40,076 nt of DNA from JAUXFK01 sp034189035 (GTDB lineage Bacteria > Desulfobacterota > UBA8473). A model generated the notes under the pieces. The model did no database searches, had not been told where the DNA came from, and saw only the letters and a list, made by a program, of their open reading frames with translations. Shown here one piece after another: positions 15,865 to 24,094 of this stretch. Numbering within the stretch: the stretch's first letter is position 1; each line of letters opens with the position of its first letter. The stretch covers positions 1-40,076 of the forward strand of contig JAXHVA010000041.1 in assembly GCA_034189035.1 (NCBI GenBank), given 5' to 3'. A program made the translations under genes and the position numbers.

Positions 15865-18579
15865 TCAATTACCCTTATATGTTATAAGCGCATTTGTCCT
15901 TGACCTAAAGCGGATCTGTTGGACCTTTTTCATTATGGACTCTCCTCCGTCGATTCTGACGGCCCACTCAAGGGCTTTCTTCCCTTCATTATCTTGGCCT
16001 AGCTTCAAAAGTAACGAGCCGTATCTTAGATGATATTCCGGTTTATAAGGACGCATATTTACCGCCTTCTTATAACTAGTCAATGCTTTTTTAAAGCGGC
16101 CTTCCGATTCCTCAATAGCCGCAAGACAGAAGAAATAATCAGGATGACTCTTGGCAGCACTTCCGTAGGTTTCCTTCAATATGGATTTTGCTTCAGCATA
16201 GCGTTCCAATAAAACATAGCCATATGCTAACCGGAGCTTTCCTTTCCAATTCATTGGTTGTGCGGAAATAAGTCCGCACAAGGCACTGACCATTCCATGT
16301 GTATCTTCAGTCCATTCGTATGTTTTGGCAAGAGATTCCCAGTAATCAGGACGAGACGGATCCAAAGAGAGTTGTTCTTCCATTTCTTTTATGAACACAT
16401 TTGCGTCTTTCACATCACTAATGTCCAACATTGAGATAAACTCTTGGAGAACAAACCAGGGAAGTATCTTCTCGTTCAGGTCTGTTTCAAAGCTCATACG
16501 TGCCCTTTCGAGAAATACCTTGTTCTTCGCCTTATTAAAAAAATCGAAAATCTGGGCTAGCGCATAGAATTGATTCTGTAAGGGAATCATACTCTGCACT
16601 TTCCTGTATCGCGATTCCCATAACACCTTTGCTAGATGAGAAATATACAAGGGCATACTATTAGCAATCTTATCCGCCCCTATTTTCCCCCACTCAATTG
16701 CACTGGTTGGGTCGGCAAGATTGAGATATGAAAGACCAATAAGAGTGGCCAGGTATCCCTTGGTCTCTTTTTTTATAGCCTCAAGAGGCATATTTAAGAC
16801 CTTCGCAATCGTATTGGCCTTTTCCGGTGGGAATACAATCGCAATAAGTGGACCCGCATACTTCAATGCAGGACTTTTCCAATGATCGAATGAGTATTCA
16901 AAATAGGCTTCATTGGCTGTACGAATTAAACGTCCAATGGTTTTTCCATGGCCTTCTTCCGTAATTGACAGTATCTCGTTTGCTTCTTTCGGTTTCATTC
17001 TTCTGAGCCTTTTTGAAAGTTGCTCGAATGAATAGGCATGAACGAGCGAACGATTTTCATCGAATCCAAAGATGACATTAAATGAGCTATAGTGTTGGTG
17101 AATAATCGGGATACCTGCTGAAATAAGCGACTTAGCCTGATTTAATTCAGCAGGGAGTAGGTACACTTCATAGCCAAGATTCTTGGCTGCATCATCCAAC
17201 TCAGCGAAAGTGGTGAGTGGATTCAAATCGATTTTGTCATTGTCCCGTGAAAGAGTATTCAACTCAATTGTTGTATGAGACTCAGGCACTTGTGGACCTT
17301 GCCAGTATCGAATTACAGACAAGAGAGCCATCCAGTTGTGGGTAAGGTATTCTTCATAACTCACCATGGGAACAGTCAGCTTATGTCCTGAAAACGGTTT
17401 CCCATAATCAGGATCATTGAGTGCAGCACGAGCACGCCCAATGTACCAATACCATTGATTTGATTCCTCATACCTTCTATTAATACTTTCATAAATGGCC
17501 TTGGATTCCTTATATTCGCCTTGAGTATACTTATATCGTGCCACCTTTTCTGCTATCCTAGGCCAATGCAGATGGTTAGGATATCGCGATAGCATGATTT
17601 CAGCCCACATGTGGGCCTTGGCCTGTTGTGAAGAGTCAGGAGAGAACATCTCATAAACGATTTGGTCCTGAATCCCACTCCAGAAAGCATTTTGAGAAAA
17701 AATAATGGGGAAAGAACAGAAGAAGGCTAATGGGATCAGGAGAGTTCGCTTGATAAAATCACGAAACCGATAGACCGCTCCGAAGAGTAATGAAACAATA
17801 AGAGGCAGAGAAACATCAAACGTTTGAATTTGAGATACGTACATACGAAATCCGTCCACCCAGGGTGGAATCAGAGACCATTCAGATGAAAAATCAATCC
17901 ATGAATATGGCAGAGAGCCTTTATGGATTAAGAACAAAGAAATCAAGATAAAGAGAGTATAAATGATAAATGTAAGGGGTAGGGCACAGAGAAATGTGAA
18001 CACATGAGCTACTGTGAACCGCTGACGCTCTCCTGCCCACCAGAGGCCTACAAAGAGGCCGGCAAAGAGCCCGAAATAAGAATAGTCAAAGAAATTCCAT
18101 AACACACTTTGACGATCAAGGGTGTCTCCTATCTCACGGAGTTGAATTCTCTCTTGAAGTGCAGGTAATATAGAAAGAATTGTTGCTACACAAACCCCTA
18201 GAGTCATTCCGGTCAATAAAGGAGGGATCCATGATTTCCATTCGCGCAGTACATATCGTACAGTAGAGGGGCCTAAAAGTCTTCTTTGGAGCAGCCAGGC
18301 AGTGGAGGCCCAAACTATATTGAAGGCATAGATGAAGAGTATCAAGGACCACCAATCCATCCTGCTCTTTAGGGAGAATAAGGTAAGAAAGACAAACACA
18401 AGAAGGCATATAATAAAGGAGATAATTGCCGTGCGTTTTCTCCCTCGCTTGTAAAGCGCCCAAATCATTATTAACCAAGGGAAAAAACCAGTAAGTACAA
18501 AGCCTGTTAAAATAAGGCTATACCATGGCCAAGGACCGGGACTTTTTTGGTTGTGTTCTTGTATCATGAAAGCTCTCAT
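15865..18579 (-). CDS. Membrane/TPR protein with a degenerate C39-like domain
   Basis: The 904-residue product has the same plan as the gene ahead of it. About seven to eight membrane spans occupy the first 310 residues. A TPR-like stretch follows (HWPRIAEKVARYKYTQGEYKES), then a C39-like domain near 400-560 and a long TPR array to the end (AEAKSILKETYG, KKALTSYKKAVNMRP, EGKKALEWAVRI). In the C39-like part the Cys position reads LTHNWMALLSVIRYWQG and the His position SSFNVIFGFDE, so both catalytic residues appear lost. It is probably a binding or scaffolding partner of the 748-residue protein rather than a protease (inference). ATG 18567 (MIQEHNQ) after GAGAG is an alternative start. Confidence 0.7.
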   Translation of the reverse strand: MRAFMIQEHNQKSPGPWPWYSLILTGFVLTGFFPWLIMIWALYKRGRKRTAIISFIICLLVFVFLTLFSLKSRMDWWSLILFIYAFNIVWASTAWLLQRRLLGPSTVRYVLREWKSWIPPLLTGMTLGVCVATILSILPALQERIQLREIGDTLDRQSVLWNFFDYSYFGLFAGLFVGLWWAGERQRFTVAHVFTFLCALPLTFIIYTLFILISLFLIHKGSLPYSWIDFSSEWSLIPPWVDGFRMYVSQIQTFDVSLPLIVSLLFGAVYRFRDFIKRTLLIPLAFFCSFPIIFSQNAFWSGIQDQIVYEMFSPDSSQQAKAHMWAEIMLSRYPNHLHWPRIAEKVARYKYTQGEYKESKAIYESINRRYEESNQWYWYIGRARAALNDPDYGKPFSGHKLTVPMVSYEEYLTHNWMALLSVIRYWQGPQVPESHTTIELNTLSRDNDKIDLNPLTTFAELDDAAKNLGYEVYLLPAELNQAKSLISAGIPIIHQHYSSFNVIFGFDENRSLVHAYSFEQLSKRLRRMKPKEANEILSITEEGHGKTIGRLIRTANEAYFEYSFDHWKSPALKYAGPLIAIVFPPEKANTIAKVLNMPLEAIKKETKGYLATLIGLSYLNLADPTSAIEWGKIGADKIANSMPLYISHLAKVLWESRYRKVQSMIPLQNQFYALAQIFDFFNKAKNKVFLERARMSFETDLNEKILPWFVLQEFISMLDISDVKDANVFIKEMEEQLSLDPSRPDYWESLAKTYEWTEDTHGMVSALCGLISAQPMNWKGKLRLAYGYVLLERYAEAKSILKETYGSAAKSHPDYFFCLAAIEESEGRFKKALTSYKKAVNMRPYKPEYHLRYGSLLLKLGQDNEGKKALEWAVRIDGGESIMKKVQQIRFRSRTNALITYKGN

Positions 18580-18680
18580 AAGTTTTTAAACACGTATTAT
18601 CTAGATTCAATATTCCATACATATCGTTCTATCGGTTTTTTAAGCAAAAGCTTTAGCCTTATGAGACATAAAAGCACTGG

Positions 18681-18723
18681 CCACGCTTCAAGGCGATCGT
18701 ATTTTAACCTAAGCACAACTCGC
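18681..18723. repeat. Degenerate fragment of the palindromic repeat (copy D)
   Basis: The stretch AAGGCGATCGTATTTTAACC then GCACAACTCGC resembles the left half of copy A (AAGGCGATCACATTATACC, GCAAAACTCGC) at most positions. The right arm is not evident. It lies between the desaturase-like gene and the 904-residue protein gene. Confidence 0.4.
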
Positions 18724-18815
18724 ATCTAATACCCTCTTCTGCTCTTTCTTTATGCAATTCTACCCTTGATTTTCAGAGGTTTTGAAGTATCTATGGCAAG
18801 ACTGTTATTACTCTA

Positions 18816-19610
18816 CTACCGTACCGGTCTTGTAAACGGCATAGCAAGTAATTGGTGAAAATTGAGTTTGTTTGGCTTAGGATACGCACCCATGCCGATA
18901 CGAATCCTGTCTTGGTCTACATTGCTTAGAAAGGTGCCAAAAGAACGATCCCATAGAGAGAAGATGGTCCCATAATTGGTATCACGTTCTTTTATGACAA
19001 CGGAATGGTGGATACGATGCATGGACGGAGGGACAAAGAGGATCCAAAAAAATTTTTCAAACCACCCTGGGACTTTAAGACTGCTGTGATGAAATTGTGC
19101 ACAAAGGACCAGAAGGCTTTCAAATATAAATACCCCGAAAGTGCTGGCCCCAAGGAAAAAGATGAGGGAAATCCTTATCACTGCGGAGATGGCCAGTTCC
19201 CCAATATGGAAACGTGTGGCTGTTGAGACATCCATATTCAAATCACTATGGTGAACTCTGTGAAAACGCCAAAAAAGGGGCATTTCATGGTTCAAAAGAT
19301 GCCAAACATAGAGCATTAAGTCCATAAAAACCACTGTTATGCATATTTTGGGCCATCGGGGCAGATCGATAAGGTTGAGTATTCCAAGTTGGTGAGTGTT
19401 TACATAGATGGCCGTTTTCACAATAAGAGCAGAGAAGAGCAGGTTGATGATGACACTATTGAATAGAGTGATAAGCATGTTATTTGCCCATCGCTTTGTC
19501 TTGGAAACTGAGTTTGGTCTGTATGGGATGGTGATCTCCAAGATTAGAAAGAAGAGGAGGCATCCTAAAAACATCGATAATCTGATTAAAGATTCTGCAC
19601 TACCAAGCAT
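18816..19610 (-). CDS. Sterol desaturase / fatty acid hydroxylase superfamily membrane protein
   Basis: The 264-residue polytopic protein has the histidine clusters that bind the di-iron centre of this superfamily: HLLNH near residue 103, FHRVHHSD near 116, FHHSS near 170 and HRIHHS near 195. Hydrophobic spans at the start (FLGCLLFFLILEI) and in the middle anchor it in the membrane. The family hydroxylates or desaturates lipids, usually with oxygen; in an anaerobe the reaction is unclear. The lipid substrate cannot be read from the sequence. A good ribosome site (AGGAG) precedes ATG 19610. It lies downstream of arsR but about 100 bases apart, so co-transcription is possible but unproven. Confidence 0.85.
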   Translation of the reverse strand: MLGSAESLIRLSMFLGCLLFFLILEITIPYRPNSVSKTKRWANNMLITLFNSVIINLLFSALIVKTAIYVNTHQLGILNLIDLPRWPKICITVVFMDLMLYVWHLLNHEMPLFWRFHRVHHSDLNMDVSTATRFHIGELAISAVIRISLIFFLGASTFGVFIFESLLVLCAQFHHSSLKVPGWFEKFFWILFVPPSMHRIHHSVVIKERDTNYGTIFSLWDRSFGTFLSNVDQDRIRIGMGAYPKPNKLNFHQLLAMPFTRPVR

Positions 19611-19712
19611 TTTTTCTCCTAAAAGATAATGCCTTTTAATGGTTGAGACTTTTTTAACTTGATGAAAATTCGATACGTATTGATGTATATAGAGAAGATA
19701 AGGAATTGGTCG

Positions 19713-20081
19713 TTAAGGCTCAATTTGACCGGCTTGATCTTCGATTTTATGCATCTTTGTATTGCTCAAAAGACAATGTTCCATCAGGGTCAAGTAATAT
19801 TCAAGGATACCCTCAACAATACAATAGCAGACATATGGCCCATCGATTTCTCCTTTTATCCATCCTGTTTCTCTAAGGACCTTCAAGTGCTGTGAGACAG
19901 TCGACTGGGCGAGGGGAAGAGCATCAACGATATCGCCACAGACACATCTCGAATCAGCGGGTTTGTCTGCAAGTAGGCGAATGATCTTTACACGTATGGG
20001 ATGGGCAAGTCCCTTAGAAAGTTTGGCTAATCTCTTTCCACATCTTTCCGCCGGTATTTTGTCAAGCATCGGGTTCTCCAT
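19713..20081 (-). CDS. arsR: ArsR-family arsenic-responsive repressor
   Basis: The 122-residue winged-helix protein has LSKGLAHPIRVKIIRLLA, then the metalloid-sensing Cys pair in the DNA-binding region (SRCVCGDIV, residues about 45-53). The recognition helix follows (LPLAQSTVSQHLKVLRETG), then the wing (DGPYVCYCI) with two more Cys. Families with CxC at the helix bind As(III) and release DNA. It starts 28 bases after the stop of arsM, with GGAGCATACA before the ATG, so both form one operon. It probably represses the promoter upstream of arsM. Confidence 0.9.
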   Translation of the reverse strand: MENPMLDKIPAERCGKRLAKLSKGLAHPIRVKIIRLLADKPADSRCVCGDIVDALPLAQSTVSQHLKVLRETGWIKGEIDGPYVCYCIVEGILEYYLTLMEHCLLSNTKMHKIEDQAGQIEP

Positions 20082-20109
20082 TGTATGCTCCTATGAATCA
20101 GTCTCAGCA

Positions 20110-20907
20110 TTACACTTTGGGCTTATTGGCTCTTATGTAGGCTGAAAATGTGAGCCCTTCTATCCCCTTTCTTATATTCCAGCTCTTTATGATCTGGTCA
20201 CTGTTTTCCTTTTTTGTAATGGTAATTTCTTCAAAACCCACTTCATCAAGAATATATCTCACCTCATCAGGTGTGATGGCCCCTGCAATTCAGCCGGTGT
20301 AAGCCGAGGGGTCTTCTTTCACTTCCCTCGGGATCTCTCCTGATGTGAGAACATCGGATATGCTTATTCGCCCTCCAGGTTTTAAAACCCTGAATATATC
20401 TCTGTACACAGCCTTCTTGTCAACAGAGAGGTTTATCACACAGTTGGACAGCAACACATCAACTGAATTATCAGATACAGGAAGCTTCTCAATCTCTCCT
20501 AACCTGAATTCGACATTTGCAATATTAAGCTTTTTTATATTTTCCATTGCTTTGTGTATCATCTCTGGTGTCATATCAACGCCGATGACCTTTCCTGTTG
20601 GGCCGATGCTCTTCGCTGTAAGAAAAGCATCATATCCTGCGCCACTGCCCAGGTCAAGAACGGTTTCTCCATTTTTCAAGTCTGCCATAGCCAGGGGATT
20701 TCCACATCCGAGGCCGAGGTTCGCTTCACCTAAACCTATAGCAAGCTGTTCGTCAGTATAGTCAAGTGTTTTACCAAGCTCAAAAATGTCTGAAGGGATT
20801 GAAACCCCACCGCAGCACCCCCCTGAACAATCACATTGTGATGATTCAGCAGCCTTAGCGTAGCTTTCCCTAACGAGGCGTTTGATCTCCTCTTTTGTTG
20901 GTTCCAT
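20110..20907 (-). CDS. arsM: Arsenite S-adenosylmethionine methyltransferase ArsM, candidate selenoprotein (U206)
   Basis: The product reads as 265 residues if UGA 20290-20292 is Sec. The N-terminus has a Cys-rich segment (CDCSGGCCGG). GLGCGNP and the SAM-binding VLDLGSGAGYD, GVDMTPEMI and LSNCVINLS follow, then VLKPGGRISISDV, all as in ArsM. The UGA falls in YTG-U-IAGA, exactly the place of the conserved arsenic-binding Cys (G-C-I/V-x-G-A) of ArsM. After it the frame continues as ITPDEVRYILDEVGFEEI and ends at TAA 20110-20112, the normal ArsM length. A strong ribosome site (AAAGGAGGAG) precedes ATG. Reaction: stepwise methylation of As(III). Start of the arsM-arsR operon. Confidence 0.9.
20256..20277 (-). 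promoter_or_regulatory. Candidate bacterial SECIS hairpin of arsM
   Basis: In the message AUC-A-CACCU pairs with AGGUG-A-GAU (eight pairs around one A-A mismatch) and the loop is GAUG. The loop starts 21 bases after the UGA and has G first, as expected for a bacterial SECIS. Confidence 0.7.
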
Positions 20908-20933
20908 ACTGGTTACTCCTCCTTTGATCTAAT

Positions 20934-20949
20934 ATCGTCAATATACGAT
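20934..20949 (-). promoter_or_regulatory. Candidate ArsR operator
   Basis: ATCGT and ACGAT form an inverted repeat with a six-base AT-rich spacer. It overlaps the last bases of the -10 element and the expected start of transcription of arsM, so a bound dimer would block initiation. The match to an ArsR site is by position and symmetry only. Confidence 0.5.
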
Positions 20950-20976
20950 TATAGCTTGAGCAGATTTCTTTGTCAA
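20948..20976 (-). promoter_or_regulatory. Consensus sigma-70 promoter of the arsM-arsR operon
   Basis: On the minus strand TTGACA (20971-20976) and TATAAT (20948-20953) are perfect -35 and -10 elements with the optimal 17-base spacer. The arsM ATG lies about 40 bases downstream. Confidence 0.85.
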
Positions 20977-21330
20977 TCAGTTTTGTTTCATTTTAGCGTC
21001 ATATAAATAGAAAGTATCATCAGGTTTCGAAGACAGTCAAGTTTCAATCCGTGGAAAACTCTCATTCGGTTGAGTGTAAAAAAAGAAGAGTATATGACCA
21101 TTCGATTTAGTAACTCTATTGTGATTTGTTATAATGGAACATTTTTACTGATTTCATTGAGTGTTCTTTTATAAGAATCTGACTGAAATTCCTAGTTAAG
21201 CCAGTTGAATATAGAAAATCTTTACCTTCTTTGACCTCGAACAAAATTGCTCATTTCTGAATAGACACTGAAGATCTATTATGCCTTTTAGTTTTAGATC
21301 ATGGAGTGTACTATAAAAAAAGGGGACTTG
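20977..21330. other. Intergenic region without a recognised gene
   Basis: No supportable coding frame is seen between the arsM promoter and the end of the metallophosphoesterase gene. The sequence is AT-rich and has no clear terminator hairpin that I can support. Confidence 0.4.
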
Positions 21331-22176
21331 CTAGGTATAAGAAAGGTAGTGGATGGTCCTCTTTACATCGTTTGTATTAAAGACTACAGCATGAAGTTTC
21401 CCTGCTTCTTGTCCAGGATTAATTGCTATGGTTTTCCCTATCTTTTCCATGAAACTCCCTGAAACCTGGGGTGATTCATGGATATGACCGTGTAAGCTAA
21501 GAGGAGGCTGGTGCTTTTCGATAAATCTCCTGATTGATTTACTTCCACAAGGAGACCCGTCAATTATTCTATCTAATACGGTATCATACGGAGGGGAGTG
21601 AATGACGTATATTGTTTTTCTGGGATCACTCATTCGAAGGAAGCATTCCATATCCTCCTGTATGGTTTTTTCTTTTTCCAATATCTCCTTTAAGTCTATC
21701 TCTTGCATACCCTTTTTTATGCTGATAAATGACTTGCGAGACTGAGTCATAAATATCTTTTCATCTGTGTCACACCTTTCCCAATCCTTCAGTGAAAAAG
21801 GTGTAATAGGGACATATCCATACCCCACAAGGTGAAGCTCTGGCTCGAGTGTATAATGTCTTTTATGAAGAAGATGGATTATCCCTTCTCTTTCTAGACC
21901 TTCAAGGAGATCCATATTGATGGCCTTATCATAGTTTCCCATCATCAGGTACAGATCAAGATTTGGTTTTGAATCCTTTAATTTTGAGGTCCAGGGGATA
22001 ATAGAACCTTTTATAAATTCTCTTTGATGATCAATAGACTCATTTGCAAAAGGGCTGATAGGGATTAAGTCTCCACCGATGATAAGGCAATCCGGCTTTT
22101 GATCTTCCTCAAGTTTAAGAAGCCTTTGATAATGATCTTCATCTACATGTAGATCAGAAGTGTAAATAATTTTCAT
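21331..22176 (-). CDS. Calcineurin-like metallophosphoesterase
   Basis: The 281-residue cytosolic protein has the full set of metal-binding motifs in order: SDLHVDE at the start (Asp, His), GGDLIP near 36, GNYDKA near 90 where Tyr stands in for the usual His of GNHD, VIHSPPYDT near 200, and HGHIHES near 235. These bind two metal ions for phosphoester hydrolysis. The GNYD variant may alter catalysis. The substrate is unknown; similarity is to the uncharacterised archaeal/bacterial phosphoesterase group. GGAGG precedes ATG 22176. It stands alone, divergent from the J-domain gene. Confidence 0.85.
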   Translation of the reverse strand: MKIIYTSDLHVDEDHYQRLLKLEEDQKPDCLIIGGDLIPISPFANESIDHQREFIKGSIIPWTSKLKDSKPNLDLYLMMGNYDKAINMDLLEGLEREGIIHLLHKRHYTLEPELHLVGYGYVPITPFSLKDWERCDTDEKIFMTQSRKSFISIKKGMQEIDLKEILEKEKTIQEDMECFLRMSDPRKTIYVIHSPPYDTVLDRIIDGSPCGSKSIRRFIEKHQPPLSLHGHIHESPQVSGSFMEKIGKTIAINPGQEAGKLHAVVFNTNDVKRTIHYLSYT

Positions 22177-22377
22177 AAAGCCTCCAGAATAAAGTTAATT
22201 GTACCATTTTAGTTTTAGAAGGTGTGCAAGAAGCAGCAATCAAATCATAAAACATTTTTAGCTTCTTAAAGGAGCTAAGCAATTACTAGTTTAGTATACG
22301 ATCAAATTTATTTTATAACAACAGTTATCTTCGAGAAAACATCTGAAAATATTTATAGGTAAGATAACGCTTCATAT

Positions 22378-22407
22378 TTGACTTTACCTTAATTTTTAAG
22401 TTAGAAT
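22378..22407 (+). promoter_or_regulatory. Promoter-like sequence directly before the J-domain gene
   Basis: TTGACT (22378-22383) and TAGAAT (22402-22407) with an 18-base spacer lie so close to ATG 22416 that transcription would start at or next to the start codon. No Shine-Dalgarno sequence is present, so the message may be leaderless. Confidence 0.45.
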
Positions 22408-22415
22408 AGTATACT

Positions 22416-23297
22416 ATGAAGAAAAAAGATTACTATAATGTTTTAGGGGTAAATGAAGAGGCCTCTTCAGAAGAGATTAAGAAAGCCTACAGGACCCTTG
22501 CCCTTAAACACCATCCGGACAGAAATCCAGGGGATAAAACTGCTGAAGAGAGGTTTAAAGAGATAAGTGAGGCATATGGCGTATTGATAGATACACGGAA
22601 AAGAAGACACTATGACCAAATGCGCCACACAGCCTTTAAGGACAGATTTTCACAGAGAGACTTTAGATACAACAGAGAGGAAATCCTTAAAGATATATTC
22701 ACAAACCCCAATGCCAACGATGTTTTTATGAATTTGGGAAAGGAGTTCGAAAGATACGGGTTTAGATTTGGTGAGAGTTTTTTTAATGAGATATTCTTTG
22801 GAAAAACCGGTATCTTCTTCGGGGGCGTATTATTCGGGAATTCTATGAAGAAGACCAGAACCTCAAACCCTTTTGGGTCGTTTTCTGACATATTCGAAGA
22901 TAGAGTAAGTGGGAGATTTAATGAAAGTGGAATTGATAGCACAAAGATAAAAGATGCAGATAGTGGGAGAATATTAAAAAAGGCAGGCCGAAAAGTCGGC
23001 AATTATCTTTTGCAAAAAATACTGGGAAACAAAGATAAAAGTAAGATATCGAGAACGCACCGAAGAGATACCGATATTTTCCATAGCCTATCGATCACGT
23101 CAGAAGAAGCTGCCTCAGGGACGGAGGTTAAGGTTCTATATAACAGAGGAAATGGAAACAAGAAACTTGTTGTAAAGGTTCCTGCTGGGACGAAACCGGA
23201 GACCTTGCTCAGGGTAAAAGGGAAAGGGCTAAAGGGTAAAAATGGCGGAGGATCGGGAGATCTGTTTCTTCGCATTAAGGTCAATAACGAGAAATAG
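22416..23297 (+). CDS. J-domain co-chaperone (DnaJ/CbpA-like, no zinc finger)
   Basis: The 293-residue product has an N-terminal J domain (residues 4-68) with YYNVLGV, the KKAYRTLALK helix and the HPD motif (KHHPDRNPGD), followed by FKEISEAYGVL. A Gly/Phe-containing linker runs to about 210. One C-terminal substrate-binding domain follows (SITSEEAASGTEVKV, VVKVPAGTKPET, VKGKGLKGKNGGGSGDL). The CxxCxGxG zinc repeats are absent and only one beta domain remains, so it is shorter than DnaJ or CbpA. It would stimulate a DnaK-type ATPase. No partner chaperone gene lies nearby. Confidence 0.9.
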   Translation: MKKKDYYNVLGVNEEASSEEIKKAYRTLALKHHPDRNPGDKTAEERFKEISEAYGVLIDTRKRRHYDQMRHTAFKDRFSQRDFRYNREEILKDIFTNPNANDVFMNLGKEFERYGFRFGESFFNEIFFGKTGIFFGGVLFGNSMKKTRTSNPFGSFSDIFEDRVSGRFNESGIDSTKIKDADSGRILKKAGRKVGNYLLQKILGNKDKSKISRTHRRDTDIFHSLSITSEEAASGTEVKVLYNRGNGNKKLVVKVPAGTKPETLLRVKGKGLKGKNGGGSGDLFLRIKVNNEK

Positions 23298-23318
23298 AGT
23301 TTGTCTGTAAATGTTTAT

Positions 23319-23381
23319 TTTGTTCAATTTCTGTATCAGGCTCAGATGTAAAGGCACAGGCACTGTGCCTCTACATGTCAA
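23319..23381. repeat. Dispersed palindrome-containing repeat, family 2, copy 2
   Basis: The core AGGCACAGGCACTGTGCCT is an inverted repeat with a three-base centre. The flanks TTTGTTCAAT, CAGATGT and CTACATGTC match copy 1 at 6871-6953. It lies between the J-domain and MBL genes and might also serve as a terminator. Confidence 0.6.
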
Positions 23382-23425
23382 ATTGATCATTTCCAGATGA
23401 AAGTTAAAGAATCAACAGATTTGGA

Positions 23426-24094
23426 TTGGATACATTGCTTGAAAAGTTATTCATAAAACAATTGGAAGTAGGGAGATTAGGGGTCTATTGTTATATCATA
23501 GGTGATGCAGAAAGAAAAGAAGGGCTAATAATTGATCCAGGTGGGAATCCCACAAGGATTGTTCGAACTGCACAAGATGAGGGGATTCAGATAAGACTTT
23601 TGGTGAATACACATTCACATATGGATCATATACTGGGGAATGCAAAAGTCATAGAAAAGACAGGAGCGAAGCTTATTATTCATGAGTCGGAAAAAAAATC
23701 CTTAACCCGTTTCTACAAAAGATTTTTCAATCTCTTTTTGGGAGGGAGTTCCTCTCCACAAGCAGATATACTCGTTAAGGACGGGGATACTATAGAGATA
23801 GGGAGCTTGACATTTGATATCATTCATACTCCCGGACATTCAAAAGGGGGGATTTGCATTTATGGGTATGACAATCTGTTTACAGGGGATACTCTATTTG
23901 TCGGGAGTATAGGAAGGGTTGACTTGCCAGGTGGATCAAAAAATGTATTATTACATTCTATAAAGAACAGGTTGCTAGTATTGCCTGATGAAACAAGAAT
24001 ATGGCCTGGGCACAACTATGGTCCTTCTGCTTCATCGACGGTCTTACAAGAAAGGCTTTACAATCCTTTTTTATTCAAAATAAGTGTGCCCTAA
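23426..24094 (+). CDS. Metallo-beta-lactamase fold hydrolase (glyoxalase II-like)
   Basis: The 222-residue product has the zinc-ligand set of this fold: THSHMDHILGN (HxHxDH) near 65, HTPGHSKGG near 137, FTGDTLFVGSIGR near 151, and GHNYGP near 195. The arrangement fits the hydroxyacylglutathione hydrolase-like branch, which hydrolyses thioesters or persulfides. Only a TTG start at 23426 without a clear ribosome site is available, so the true start is uncertain. The stop overlaps the stop of the convergent MOSC-HisI gene by three to four bases. Specific substrate unknown. Confidence 0.85.
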   Translation: MDTLLEKLFIKQLEVGRLGVYCYIIGDAERKEGLIIDPGGNPTRIVRTAQDEGIQIRLLVNTHSHMDHILGNAKVIEKTGAKLIIHESEKKSLTRFYKRFFNLFLGGSSSPQADILVKDGDTIEIGSLTFDIIHTPGHSKGGICIYGYDNLFTGDTLFVGSIGRVDLPGGSKNVLLHSIKNRLLVLPDETRIWPGHNYGPSASSTVLQERLYNPFLFKISVP

